Assembly: GCA_964030785.1 (NCBI GenBank)
Contig: OZ034968.1
Location: 22,041,186-22,105,185 of the forward strand
DNA from: Siderastrea siderea
Taxonomy: Eukaryota; Cnidaria; Anthozoa; Scleractinia; Rhizangiidae
Length of the DNA stretch: 64,000 bases
Reading direction: 5' to 3'
The notes under the pieces are model-generated. The model was not told the DNA's origin and made no database searches. It worked only from the letters and a program-made list of their open reading frames with translations. Made by a program: the position numbers and the translations under genes. The first letter of the stretch is position 1. Each line of letters begins with the position of its first letter. Shown one piece after another: positions 10,005-21,444 of the stretch.

Positions 10005-11173
10005 TTTAGACCAATGAAACCTTGTCGGTTATGTCGCGAAACTGACAAGGTTCTTGGCGCCATTCGAACATGTTTTGTTCACGTGCTCTGAGACTTTTCA
10101 GGTTTTGCCGCACTAAAGTCTTTAATTTTTTGCAGTGAAGGACATGAGAAAAGTTAACAAGTTTGGAAGGAGTTACCGTCCAGGAGTCGCTTTAGATCAA
10201 GATTTAAAATGTTCCATCATTGACAGAATTTTCTTTTAACATCAGTGAGGGTCTGAGTGAAGGGGGTGAACAAGTTACGGGTTATATTCCGCGGAGTTTT
10301 ACACAGTTTGCGAACGAGTTGCGTGACCGTAAACACCGCAAAATCTGTATGGCACAGATACTGCGACGAAATGTAAAAATTAGCAAAGCCTAAAGAGGCC
10401 TGACATCTGAAAAATTACAGGAAGATGACCTTGAACTCATCGAAGTATTGAAAGTCCACTACTGATCTATTTCCCTTTCCCAAATCACCGAGGAGTTATG
10501 CGCCGATCAATTCGAAACTTCAACATCCCCCCAGGCATACCCCGGGCATTTGACTGTGCATCGTGCCCGGGGAGGGGGGAATTTGAGCGTTGCGTTGGAA
10601 GGGTGGGGAATTTGAACGGGATTTATCTCTTGTTCTGATGTAATAGGCCCGTGAATTTTTTCGGTTTTTGCGGGTTCTGACGGATTTACAAGATAGTTTT
10701 TCGCCTTTGTTAGTGAATAACTCTTTGAAAATGGTCTTTAAAAGAAGATTGAAGGCGTCATTACGGCGTATCTCTCTCTGAAAGGCATGTAAAGTGCTTG
10801 ATTAAAGACCAAATTTGTCTTTGAGGAGAGGCAGTTCAGTACTAATTGGTGGGGCATTTGAATGGCTTACTTGCCCCGAGGGGAGGGAATTTGAACAAGC
10901 CGATCTTCAAAAGTTCAAATTCCCGGGGGGTTGCCCGGGGGGGGGGGATGTTGAACTTTCGAATTGATCGGCACATTAGTGCAGTTTGGAGCACAACAAA
11001 TTTCAATGTTGGCCGTTTCGCGGACCACAAAGTTTCAAAGCACGTGAACAAAACATGTTCCTGTGCACGGAAAACCTGAAAAGTTTCAGAGCACGTGAAC
11101 AAAACATGTTCGAATGGCGCCAAGAACCTTGTCAGTTTCGCGACATAACCGACAAGGTTTCATTGATCTAAAG
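10005..11173. mobile_element. Foldback element with about 105-bp inverted termini
   Basis: CTTTAGACCAATGAAACC at the left is mirrored by GGTTTCATTGATCTAAAG at 11156-11173. The inverted match continues about 105 bp at roughly 95% identity, covering GACAAGGTTCTTGGCGCC and TGTTTTGTTCACGTG. A second inverted pair lies further in (10501-10545 against 10935-10977) around GC-rich runs with CCCGGGC. It abuts the previous MITE exactly. No coding capacity; family unknown. Confidence 0.7.
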
Positions 11174-12725
11174 TGACACGTAACCAGACAAAACCGTTAA
11201 GTTTAAAACGTAAACATACGCGAAAAAATCGTCACGCTTCTAGGGTTGAACGAAAATGGTAGTATTTTATTTATTGATTTTTATACTTATTTACAAAAAC
11301 CTTTTTTATATCAATGTTGAGGCTGAGATTTATCCATAGACTTATTTTGCTCACGTTTTCCACAATACTCAAATCTGAATACAAATACGACAATACAAGT
11401 AGTAGCACTTGGCATGATAGTGTGATTTCCTTGTTAAGCTTCTTTCTCCATTCTGGCGTCTGAAATACTATAAAACCCTAACTTATAAGAACAAGATAAG
11501 ATCTTTTCAGGCTCGAATCGAATCGCTTAAAAATAAGAATGTTCCGTCCAGGATCAGTCTCGGCTCAAACATCGATCGACGTTCTCAAATATAAATTGAA
11601 ATTGAGAATTTAAACTGAAAAGCTAGCGCTTACTAGAAATTAAATTTAGTTAAGCAACAAGGAAATTCGGAGACTAAGATTCCCCCGTCTGAAAATTTCT
11701 ACGACTTAAATTTTGAAGTAAAGTGGTAAATGCTGTTATTTAAAGTGGAAGTGCACTTAGCTACTACAACTAGTTCATAGGCACTCCACTGAAATAGTCA
11801 AACTAAACATAAAAGGGTTAAAAACCCAACTGGCGGGAGGCTAACCAATTAGCTATTTAAAAGCGTGGCCGAGGAGTTGAACTTGGCGGGACTGCCGAGA
11901 AACAAAACCAGCCAGTGGTCGGAACGGAGCTGAACGAACTGGAGTCGTCCAGGTTACGAGTCCAACGCGCTAACCACTCGGCCACGCTCAGCTTCACCCA
12001 AGCTTATATCTGGAACAGCTGAACATGTGTTAGCCAACCAAATTTCCCTTGAAAATGCCCAAAGCAAACTGAGAAGACAAATCGCAGGCCTCGTTTCCCC
12101 TCTCTTCTTTTGTTCAGGGTGTCAGCGGCAAGCGAGAAACTAATGCCCTTGTCATCGACTTCCACGACGGGTTGGGAGGGGGGAATCCTGGCTTATATGG
12201 GGAGTTTGCTAATTGTCCATTTCAAAGTTCTTGTCAAGCCCCCCCCCCCCCCTCCCTCCCCAGTGGTGGGGGAATTTTTCCTACAAAGTCCCCAGTATTT
12301 TAGGCCGGGAAGCCAAACAACCAACAGGTCTTGAATATATGCAATTTCCGAATCGACAAGTCCATACAGTACAGATCGTGCATAAAATTAATAACCATTA
12401 TCGAACAGATCGACAACTATGTGATGGCCGTTAATAGAACGAGTAATAGACATATTGCCTGTTGCCTTTCGGGCAGCGGGCTCTTAGGGACCGTTCATTT
12501 CTTATGGGGTAGGGGGGCTGGTGGGATTTAATGGGTAATTCCAGTAGTATGTATTGACCCCCCTCCACATTAGAAATTTTGTTACCCCCCCCCCCCCCTT
12601 AAAGGCAAATGATTAAGTAAGATTAAGTTTAGAATCAGTCCTGCAGGAGTAAATGTCTTTATTGACAAGCACTAAAGATAATTTTTTGATAGGAGTTCCT
12701 AGGGTATCAGTTCCCCTCGAAAATA
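11174..12725. other. Non-coding interval with dispersed repeat pieces
   Basis: No gene is visible. It contains a tRNA-like SINE head at 11870-11989, C-runs at about 12240 and 12585, and at 12344-12430 a fragment (ATCGACAAGTCCAT..GATCGTGCATAAAAT) of a repeat also found at about 36650 and 41030. The left end of hAT copy 2 must lie here or at 12726, but it cannot be placed because copy 1 is cut by the window. Confidence 0.4.
11870..11989 (-). repeat. tRNA-derived SINE-like sequence
   Basis: The - strand from 11989 reads GAGCGTGGCCGAGTGGTTAG, a near-perfect Ser/Leu-type tRNA 5' half with A box TGGCCGAGTGG. A weak B box (AGTTCGTTCAGC) follows, and the unit closes with the inverted CTCGGCCACGC. 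The anticodon arm and T arm do not fold properly, so it is a tRNA-derived repeat and not a tRNA gene. Confidence 0.45.
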
Positions 12726-13940
12726 TTGAAAATCTACAGATGCTCTAATGCAATTTGGTGCATTCTGAAGTAAATAAACAGAAAATTAAGCAGCGTTATT
12801 TTGGATACTCCCATCAGTTGTTCAGTCGTTTAAGAATAGACCACTCAACAGCAGAAGCCAAAAAAGAATTGACATTACCCTAGCCGTATTTTGTAACGAA
12901 ACAGTTGGTGGGGTAGAGTTGCCGTTGGGTGTATGATAAAGTAGTAACGGGGGGGGGGGTGCAGGTTTTTGGCATTCTGGCACTGATGTTTGCATTACTA
13001 CAGATGCTGTCACTACCAAACTTACTGATAGGCAATTTTTTGGTGATCTGCCCCTTTACACACCATATTTTTTCAGCTGGCCTCCCCCCTTTGAAGCCAT
13101 ATTTTTTTGGCATGCTCCCCCTCAAATCCCACCAGCCCTCCCCCCCTACTTCATAAGAAACGAACGGTCCCTTAGAACGACGAATATTCATTAAACGCCG
13201 GGTTCAACTAAACGCTGGGTCAACACAGTCAAATTAAAAAAACGCTTCTGGCTTATATTCGAGGTACCGGAGTTTATTTGAGGTCCGGCGTTTATTTGAA
13301 ACTGAACCTTTGTAATCCTTTATGTTACCGATTCTCATCGAAAACTATTTAAAGAAATTTTAAAAAAAGGTTCATGAACTACTTCAGTACTTATACTCAA
13401 TTTATTTCGCTCATGTATTCCAAAGAAATCAGTGACATTTCATTCCTGTTTTACTTATGTTATGCCATATTTTGCTATAATTTTACTGAACATAAAGTAT
13501 AAAATACCAGAAAACCAACCTATCAAAAATGATGAAAAATACCCCTTTTTACGCTCGTGTCGTCATGACGACACGATGCGTACGTGGAGGGAATAGCGAA
13601 TAGACCATTTCCGAGTTGTCTTGTACCTCTTTTTCAAAGCAAGTCTTGGTGTATGGCCTTTTATATGAAAACTTGATGAGTTTTCATTCACATGCAGATA
13701 AAACTCATTTTCATATGAAAGGTTTTGCACGAGGCCTCGCTTTGAAAAGAGGCGCAAGACAATTCAAACGTTCTTAGCAGGTAGAAATATGAATGTAATG
13801 TGCTATTTTCTTCTGTTAACAGTATGCAATAGTCAACGAGTAATACAACAGGAAAACGTTTATGGTGCAAGTAAATCGAGTTTACAACAACAGGGAGAAA
13901 AACAATGTTTTGAGCGTAGGGGAGGGGGGAAAGAGCAAAA

Positions 13941-15503
13941 GTTACTGAGCGCGTTAAGTATTTGAAGATTTTCAGATGTGGTAGATTATTAAAGCTTTCA
14001 GAATATGTTTGAATTGCTCGTCCAAGATTACGTAAGTGTACTTAGTGTTAACTTGACGAGAGGGCTGTTTTAGTCATGAAAGTATTTTTGAGAGGTCACG
14101 AACGTCTTGTTGGTATGTTAGCGAGAATCTGTACTCGATTTTCAGTGATATAGGGTGAGTAGTATAATTTTTATTTATGGTACTGGGTGCGACAATGGTG
14201 AAATTTTAAATTTGTAAAAACGGCTTGATTCTGAGCAAAAGAGTTTTTCAAATTATGCTTAGTTGTGGCCCGTACGAAAATGCCTCAGTGTCCTGACAAA
14301 GCCTTATTCAGGCCTAACTCTTGCCTGATTTAGTGAACAGAGACCTTAACCCTATTCAGACCGGGGGGGGTGGGGGACGGATTCTGCCCGCGTGGACTTT
14401 GGACGTTTATAACTTTTTTATTAAGCAAGCTAAAGCCACCAAACTTGGTGACTTTTGCTAAAATTTATCTGAGAACAATTTGGTGTAGTAAGTCCTTGTA
14501 TGTTAAGTATGACGTTACCATGGCAACCACTTTTTGACAAGCAGTTTTTTTAAATTTTGAATTTCCTTCTTCTTGAACCAAAAATCATTACTTTTTTGAA
14601 GTAAATTTTACATTTTTAGAACATTTCCTTGTTAATTTATTGATTTTGATCACTTCTTGGTCAATTTTGGCGGTTTTTGAAGGTTTTTGGAAAATTTGAG
14701 AAATCCAAGATGGCGGATCCAAGATGGCCGCCGTTTGAGAACAAAACGTTGTGACGTCATATGACGTCATCAGCCGAGGTTGCAGACTTCAATGGAAACA
14801 GTTTTGGACGTACTATTTGTCCTTTAAGTTTCGTTGTGATAGCTTTAATATTCTCGGAGTTAAGCGGTGGGGGGGGGGAATAGCCCCCCCGGTCCCACAA
14901 GACCAAAAAAAGCCCGGTCTGAATAGGGTTAAACAAACGTAACAAAAGCCTAACATCGCATTTGTTAGGTTGACGAAGTCAAACCTTAAATTAATGAGGC
15001 TTTATTAGGTTTGCAGTTAGGCTTAAGATACCTTGACAGGGCGTAATTTCTTTCAGGTCAACAGAGCATTGTTTAGGTAAAAATTGGCCTGACAAATGCT
15101 TACTTTTATTTCCTCTTAATTCAAAATGATTTGGATTGAGCAACTAGCCTAACAATAAGCTTACATGATCCAAAACATGATACATGCGCTTGGAAAGCAA
15201 CAATTTCAAGCAGTCGAAGTATCACTATCATTATATCTTTTAATACAACATGTAAATCAGACTTAACATGAGCCAAAACTCACCACTATTTAGATTTTGC
15301 AGGTATCCGAGTAATCCGGAACGATTCGGTCTTACTGGTTTCATGGTCCGTTTTTGTCCCAAAGGCTGTCCGTTATATATGTAAGTTTTATTTATTTCCA
15401 TTCAGCAATTCCTTGATGCAGTTACAGTGTAAGCGGCATGTTATAGCCAGCTTATCTCAATACCACATCTGAAAATCTTCAAATGCTTTACGCGCTCAGT
15501 AAC
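13941..15503. mobile_element. Nested element with about 45-bp inverted termini, copy 2
   Basis: Counterpart of the element at 1216-2785 inside hAT copy 2, with the same GTTACTGAGCGCG..CGCGCTCAGTAAC ends. It shows small indels, for example TTATTAAAG added near 13987. Confidence 0.5.
14350..14928. mobile_element. piggyBac-type MITE, copy inside hAT copy 2
   Basis: CCCTATTCAGACCGGG at 14350 and its complement ending at 14928, with TTAA at 14346-14349 and 14929-14932. It has the same insertion point as the copy at 1620-2205, so both descend from one insertion in the ancestral hAT element. Confidence 0.8.
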
Positions 15504-16064
15504 ACAAAATATATAGTCTTCTGGCAAGTTTCCCGTTGAGGCATGGTCATATTTCTGATGCATGTTTCTCGTTTGAACGTTGTTATATTTCACATTTTCA
15601 CAGACAAATACACTTCGTACACAGTAAATGATTTTACCATACCTAAATTCAAACATGCATACTTACAAATCGTCTTTAACTGATATTACACATCAGAATT
15701 CTATAACGGTTCAAACTGCACATCTTCGTGCAACATCATATAACTTTACTCAATGAAAAGCTATTCCGACGTGATGAAATCCTCAAACAACAAAGGTTAT
15801 CATTGCAATTACAGTCAGAAAGCCATTTTATTATTTCTATGGCGGCATTCTTGTTCTTACATAACAACTTAGGCTTATTACGCTTTCCAGCAATATTTGG
15901 ATTTCCTGTGTAAGACAACTGCACGCAGTCGCACGTTTAAATAGTTCCTCTGATAGGACTACAAAATAAGTTCTCTTTTTTTCTTGGTAACTGAAAAGTA
16001 ACTCGACACAATTACTCCTGCCAGGAAGTATTTACAATTAATAAAGAAAAAGTTTCTGTTTTAC

Positions 16065-16959
16065 TTAGCTCAAAATTCTCATATTACACTTTTGGTGTCC
16101 ATCGGAGTGTGTCTGTAAGCTTGCATCCGCCAGAAAATTAAAGGGAGCTGCTCAGTCCTCATGGTTCAACGCTTGTAGGTCTGGAGTCTGTGCACGGTAC
16201 TAAATGAACACCCTGGCGTTACAGTAGACATATCATAGGCATTGTAAGACGAATAGTGAGAACTGTTGATAGTTTCCATGGTCTCCACTAGTCCACTAGG
16301 TTTTTTCTTCTTTATCGTAGGTCACTTTATCGGAAAGATCGCTGTTGTAAGTGTTGTATATCTTATCAAGTATCACTTTCCTAGCGGACGAAACATAAGT
16401 GAGCAACAAATGTTGAACTAGAGCCTTGCAAGTAGGCTCAATTATTGACTCATACGCGCAAGCAATTTGACAGTGGAGCTGTGTTTCACGACCCAACGAG
16501 AACAATCGGGCTAATCTGCGCTAATACTGCTTGGGGGTTCCTATCCGCTTGCACACTGATGCAGTGTCGTTGCTCTACACATAAATGCAGCATGATAGGT
16601 TCCATGCCACATTCGGCTGCTATCTCCTCTGCGCCCTAATAAAGTTCGTCCCAAACCATGGGTTCGTTTCTTTCTTCCGTCATTACACTGTTACCACTAC
16701 CCCACTCCCTTTTTTCTCGTATGAGGTTGTCGTTCTCTCCTCGGAGCATATTGGATAAGGCAATTGTGTTGGACAAGACGTGTCTTGTGACGCAAAGAGC
16801 AATAATGGAATCAAACTGCTTGATAGACACTGAACTAGCATTGCGTGCGACCACAGCTATGCAATAAGTCGCGCAATAAATGGAAGAGGTAATACAACAC
16901 GCCCGGGCGCATTCTTCCGCATCAGGGATGAAGGAACTGTCAGTATTGAAATTGCACAA
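16065..16959 (-). pseudogene. hAT transposase remnant, copy 2
   Basis: Same reading as the remnant at 3355-4250, with the 107-codon opening frame (SIIALCVTRHVLSN), a stop, and the QRHCISVQAD block. One extra stop (GS then TGA) interrupts it. Shared stops show the gene was already dead in the common ancestor of the two copies. Confidence 0.6.
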
Positions 16960-17270
16960 TATTACCTTTTCACTTCATCCATATGAATTTTCTATTTCTT
17001 CTGTATTATAAACCGTCAAATTAAGAAAACAATATTAACGACAGAAAATTCTGGTACGCAATTGCGTATTTCGCGTAAAGGCAGGAACGCCCCTGGGAGC
17101 CAATCCGACAGAGCAGTCTGTTGTTTAAAGAACGAAATCAGATCTTCGCTACAGAAAACAAAACATTACAATCGTTACCCAAGCTGCATAATTATTTTAC
17201 GCCAAAGCTGTCGACGCTCTCCTAATTCAAATTGCCAACGGTAAAGAAAATAAGTAGTAAAGTTTGGTAT

Positions 17271-17775
17271 AGAATAGAATAGAATAGAATAGAATAGAAT
17301 AGAATAGAAACCTTATTAACGTGTCTAAAGTGTCTAGCAGGGGGAAATCCCCCTACTAATAGGGGGGCACGTAACTAACAGTTAAAGGTAACTACAAGAT
17401 AACTATAATAATAATGAAAGATGTAATATTAACTGTGGCACACACACATAAAATAACTACAAGACTACATGCATCAAAAGCTAATTTAAAATAATCAATT
17501 TATATTTACAGAAACTAAGAATTACATAGATGGCAGCCCATGCACCCGTCCTCCAGAAAGCTCGATAGATCACGCCTTCTTATTTGTGATTTAAAAGCCT
17601 TTAGGTTGCTCGCAAGTCTCTCCTTACTAGAGAGGTTACTCCACAGTTTAGGACCTAGGTATCTTAACGAGTATCTGGTATGTGTTAGTTGATGAGCAAA
17701 TATCTTGGTTGTTTAAAAAATGTCAACTCTTTGGGATTGGTGAAGGAAACGTTGATCGTCTATTAGGGTCATAAA
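17271..17775 (-). pseudogene. 3' end of an L2/CR1-like LINE
   Basis: On the - strand the conceptual translation contains YSLRYLGPKLWSNLSSKER and LKAFKSQIRRRDLSSFLE, the C-terminal block typical of CR1/L2 reverse transcriptases (Y..R..GP.LWN.L). A short 3' UTR follows and ends in an (ATTCT)n tail, seen as (AGAAT)n at 17271-17309 on the + strand. The copy is severely 5' truncated and has one frameshift or stop near its start. Confidence 0.65.
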
Positions 17776-18208
17776 CTCAAACAACAAAAGTATTGTCGGT
17801 GTATTTTTGGTGGTTCTTAGTTTATGTGTGCTTCATGTAGTTTTTGTTGTGTGGTTTTCCGAACAGAAGTTAATGGCAAAAGAAAGAAAAACGCAATCAA
17901 ATTGTTCAGTCACATATCTCTCCAAGGTTTGTCCGCTTTTCGGTGTTAACGTCGAAAAATGTATTTTCCGCTGGTATTGAGTTGATACAGTTCATTAGCA
18001 GGTTATGTTTGTGCTATTGTAGTACTCGCCTTAAGGCGTGTCTCCAGGGAATCTGTGATTGGATAGTTCTGGTATTCAAGGTTCTGCAGGAGTTAATCGA
18101 TTCCTCTCACTCTCGCTTTCCACTCTGGCGTTTGCTTTTTGATATCACTGAAAGGGAAATGACTGCGCCAGGACAGGAGTCGTCTTTAGAAGAAGCTGTT
18201 TTGTCGGG

Positions 18209-18475
18209 TTAACAAGAAGCGCTGAACCCTCAAGGACAGCACTGAAGGACAGCACCCGATCAAGAAGCGCCGAAAGTTAATAAAAATCGCCGATAGAAAT
18301 AAAGACGGTTGGTTCGTAGTTCAAGAGTACGAATCTGATGATCTTGCCTCCGACTCAGAAGATGAGAAAAAGCTTCGCAAGGCGAAAGTCGTAGCCAAAA
18401 GAAAAAGAAAAGAGGCGAAATGCTACAATGCTGTTAAGAGGTTCAAGTCTACTAGTGATTCTCAGCTTTCTCGCA
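18209..18475 (+). pseudogene. gag-like exon of a spliced YR-type retroelement or derived gene
   Basis: After an early stop, the frame encodes IADRNKDGWFVVQEY, then ESDDLASDSEDEKKLRKAK and a Lys/Arg-rich tail. I know this acidic/basic pattern from gag-like proteins linked to tyrosine-recombinase genes in cnidarians, so the assignment is by memory. The exon ends SQLSR followed by a consensus donor (GTAAGG at 18476). Its phase fits the acceptor at 19141-19142 exactly: A + GC gives one Ser codon. Confidence 0.45.
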
Positions 18476-18576
18476 GTAAGGTCTTCTATCCTTTTACTTT
18501 GTGAAGTCTCGCGTGGTTGGATTGCCTGAGCATCCAACCATCAAGCTATTGTGATTATGTTTTCTACAGTATTTAA

Positions 18577-18810
18577 AGGAGCTACGTCATGGATGACGCA
18601 ACTTGAAAAAGCTGGCAAGTTTTTTCAAGTTTGTCATTCATAGTCCGTCTTAATCTCCCTCAGTCGTAACCATCCTTGTTTAGTTTTGGTTAATTATTAC
18701 TTCTTTGGTGTTTTTCTAACTTAGGAAACTATTATTTTGAGAATTCCGTTCATGACAAAATAATTTTGTCAGATCAGAAAAATGAATGAAAACGCCGTGA
18801 CATAGTTCCT
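18577..18810. mobile_element. TTAA-flanked MITE with paralogous empty site
   Basis: Termini AGGAGCTACGTCATGG and CCGTGACATAGTTCCT are inverted and flanked by TTAA (18573-18576 and 18811-18814). The related stretch at 20094-20200 carries the same flanks joined at a single TTAA (CAGTATTTAAGGGGAAAAT), so it is a natural empty site. A relative with the same terminal motif is at 38870-39257. TTAA targets suggest the piggyBac or Kolobok group. Confidence 0.8.
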
Positions 18811-19142
18811 TTAAGGGAAAATGATTTACGTTCGTTTGAGGGTAGCGAATTAGAACGTAAATTTATTTTCCGCTGGTGTTGAGTTGATACAGTTCATTAG
18901 CAGTTTATGTTTGTGCTATTGTAGTACACGCCTTAAGTCGTGTCTCCAGGGAATCTGTGATTGGATAGTTCTGGTATTTAAGCTTCCGCAAGAGTTAATC
19001 GATTCCTCTCGCTCTCGCTTTCCACTCTGGCGTTTGCTTTTTGATATCCCGCCCACCCTCCCGTTCAGAGTTTATTTCCAAAAAATTTTTCTTCATGGCT
19101 TATGCTTGTTTGTTGTTTATTTTGTGTGTGTGCCTGTTTTAG

Positions 19143-19309
19143 GCCGTCCAGAATACGCTGCAAATCCCAACCAGTGCAATCGCTCAGGACATTGGGCTAA
19201 GGACTGCAGTTTCATAGTGGACCACAAGTATTTCCACCCAAACGCGTTGAAGCATGGGAGGAAAACTAATTCTTTATTGGGTAGTAGTAGATTCGGTGGA
19301 CTAATTTAG
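19143..19309 (+). pseudogene. Zinc-knuckle exon (gag-like)
   Basis: The exon follows a good acceptor (GTGCCTGTTTTAG) and encodes RPEYAANPNQCNRSGHWAKDC, where C..SGHWAKDC is a retroviral-type zinc knuckle lacking its first Cys. It runs in frame to a TAG at 19307-19309. It joins the 18209-18475 exon in phase. The incomplete knuckle suggests decay. Confidence 0.45.
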
Positions 19310-19327
19310 CTTTGCTTATGGTTGTTT

Positions 19328-19735
19328 CCTAGTCTTGTTTCGTTTTCATAGCAAGAATTTGAGTTTTTGCTTCCGTTTTTGATCATCGTTTTGCACGCCT
19401 TCCTTTTTCTTCAGTGGAACTTAGAACTACGGGACGCTTGTCATCAAACGTTAACAGCGAGAGGGGGCACTGGCCCGAGTTCATATTGGACAGAAAGTTG
19501 TGGGCGCTTGCCATCATGGCCCTAGTCTCCTAGTCTTGTTTCGTTTTCATAGCAAGAATTTGAGTTGTTGTTTTCCGTTTTTGATCACCGTTTTGCGTGC
19601 CTTCTTTTTTCTTTCGTGGAACTTAGAAATACGGGACGCTTGTCATCGAAAGTTAACGGCGAGAGGGGGCACTGGCCCGACTTGATATTGGACAGAAAGT
19701 TGTGGGCGCTTGCCATCATGGCCCTGGTAGGGGGG
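19328..19735. repeat. About 200-bp tandem duplication
   Basis: CCTAGTCTTGTTTCGTTTTC recurs about 200 bp apart (about 19328 and 19528), and GTGGGCGCTTGCCATCATGG recurs at about 19500 and 19702. The two units differ by small changes. No gene is supported here. Confidence 0.6.
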
Positions 19736-19827
19736 CACCGCTCTTGAACTCTAGGGTTTTTGTACTATATTGTGCTATTTTACAGGGTACACGTTCTTCT
19801 ATTATCGTTATCCTTTCCTCGTTGCAG

Positions 19828-20043
19828 ATGTTTGATGCTGATAGTCATTGGAATCACCTACCCACTTGGGTCAATCCAGATTTGAAGGACGTTCCCTCGA
19901 CGTTTTTCAGATCTAAAGCTGACTCTACATGTACAGTGAAGAAATATAAGAACGAGATTCTAAAGTTCATTGAGTGGTGTAATTTGTCGAATGTTCGGCC
20001 GGTGCCTCTTTTTCCCTTCTCCAGCGTGCTCATCAGCTTGTAA
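19828..20043 (+). pseudogene. Tyrosine-recombinase-like core-binding domain fragment
   Basis: The exon opens right after a strong acceptor (CCTTTCCTCGTTGCAG). It encodes PSTFFRSKADSTCTVKKYKN and EILKFIEWCNLSNVRPVPL, the helical core-binding segment found at the N-terminus of tyrosine recombinases, including DIRS/Ngaro elements. It stops after 71 codons with no catalytic domain (no R..HxxR..Y) downstream. With the gag-like and zinc-knuckle exons upstream it suggests a truncated YR retroelement or a gene derived from one. The phase does not fit a direct join from 19309. Confidence 0.45.
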
Positions 20044-20480
20044 TAAGCTATAACTGTCTGTTAAATATTGTTGCTTGTCGAATAAACGTCAGTTTGGATT
20101 GCCTGAGCATCCAACCATCAAGCTGTTGTGATTATGTTTTCTACAGTATTTAAGGGGAAAATAATTTACGTTCGTTTGAGCGTAGCGAATTAGAACGTAA
20201 CAGAAATTCATAGCACACAAAATGGTAGCACTTTTAACACCCCTTTTCTAAACATTGTTGCGTATTTGCGGCTTATCTATGTTATCAGTTAACTTAAATA
20301 GAAAACTGTATGAGAAAACATGTTTGGTTTTTTAAAAACATTTTTGATATTTTATGGAAAATGTTTATGTCCGTGTATTAACAAGTTAATTTCTAGTTTC
20401 AGTCAAAGAAAGTGTGAAGATTCTTAAAGTTGAAATGCGTGGAATATGTAACTGAATGTTATTAAGTGTGTTGATTTCAG

Positions 20481-20567
20481 AATTATATGAAGATCGTCGC
20501 AGTGTAGGTGTTTCAACTTAAGCAGTTGAAAAGAAGAAATCTGAAAAAATTCAGGCTTGAACGGGAA

Positions 20568-20599
<32 letters not shown>

Positions 20600-20818
20600 C
20601 GCTCTAACCAACTGAGCTATCAAGCCAACTGGGAGCTGGTCAATTGTGAGTTCGTATTTATCCCGTAGATGGAGAAATGAATATGAATATATAAAACAAT
20701 CATATATTTGAACTGGGGATAAAGATAGAATTATATGAAGATCATCGCAGTGTAGGTGTTTCAACTTAAGCAGTTGAAAAGAAGAAACCTGAAAAAATTC
20801 AGGCTTGAACGGGAATCA
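20481..20818. repeat. tRNA-like tandem array, 248-bp period
   Basis: One full unit (AATTATATGAAGATC at 20481) is followed by a second starting at 20729 that breaks off inside the tRNA-like part (GGGAATC then ATGTTTTAG). The layout matches the 4635-5370 array: tRNA-like sequence on the - strand, GGGAGCTGGTCA linker, palindromic AT segment. The sequence has diverged, so this is an older or separate subfamily. Confidence 0.7.
20554..20626 (-). tRNA. tRNA-like gene, nominal anticodon GGC
   Basis: A complete 73-nt cloverleaf: acceptor GGCTTGA/TCAAGCC, D stem GCTC/GAGC, anticodon stem CTGCA/CGCAG, and T stem ATGGG/CCCGT with loop TTCGATT. The nominal anticodon is GGC (Ala), but position 33 is C and pair 31-39 is A-C, both unusual for a working tRNA. 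A T6 Pol III terminator follows inside a CCTGAA..TTCAGG-type hairpin. It is probably a repeat-borne tRNA-like gene. Confidence 0.55.
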
Positions 20819-21339
20819 TGTTTTAGAAAGTACGATTTATCTGGTGTCTATCTGAATCCACTTATTATGGACCAATCGCTATGTTACAAAACGAGGGGTG
20901 TTACCATAACAACATTTTAAGCGCCAAAAAGATGTCCTTGTATTGGAAAGGTCACTTCGAATTTTATCTTTCGTCTGCTGTGTAGTCAGGGGTGTGTAAA
21001 GTTGAAATTTTTTTGTGCGATGCTACTCTGACAAATTGCCAGAATTGAGGTGGTTAGCGCTTGACGTGTTATTTGGGCCGATGAAAAAGAATTGTAGGGT
21101 GAAATGTTTAAAGTGTGTGAATAACTTTTTTTTTGTACGTATACGTGATGTTTGCCAATGTGACATTGCCTGAAGTTAACAATTACGTGAGATGTTAGAT
21201 TTATGTTTCTTTATTAGAACTGTTTTAAGTTATTTATGTTGGAGTATATTTTTGGTGTGCTTTTTGTTTGAAAGATTCAGGGCTGTTGTTTTTAGTGTTG
21301 TACGTTGAAGAAGAATATAATAAAATGACAAACTATGCG
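20819..21339. other. Non-coding spacer
   Basis: AT-rich sequence between the tRNA-like array and the L1-like LINE. I see no gene, tandem repeat or terminal inverted repeat in it. Confidence 0.4.
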
Positions 21340-21444
21340 AGGAAATATCAGAGTTTTCAGAGGAGACTGCGCAAGTCATGGAGGAGTAAAGACGCGCCCT
21401 GAAACGCTCAGCAGACGTTTCTCCAGAAAATTTCTTCATTGCCT

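Larger units (their letters stand above)
12726..17095 (-). mobile_element. hAT-type element, copy 2
   Basis: Second copy of the block at 1-4378, differing by scattered substitutions and a few indels. Its right terminus is CAGGGGCGTTCCTGCC read on the - strand, ending at 17095. The flank beyond it is unrelated to that of copy 1. It carries the same nested MITE, palindrome and transposase remnant, so these were inside the element before it spread. 12726 is only where comparison becomes possible; the true left end may lie further left. Confidence 0.6.
17960..19048. repeat. Pair of about 185-bp direct repeats
   Basis: 17960-18145 and 18867-19048 are close direct copies (CGCTGGT..TTGAGTTGATACAG through to GCTTTTTGATATC). 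They bracket the gag-like exon and the MITE below. The two short ORFs they create are not supported as genes. It may be a local duplication within a retroelement or host gene. Confidence 0.6.

Noticed and set aside
11939..11989. Genuine Ser/Leu tRNA gene
   Set aside because: Only the 5' half folds; anticodon and T arms do not pair, so it fits a tRNA-derived SINE better.
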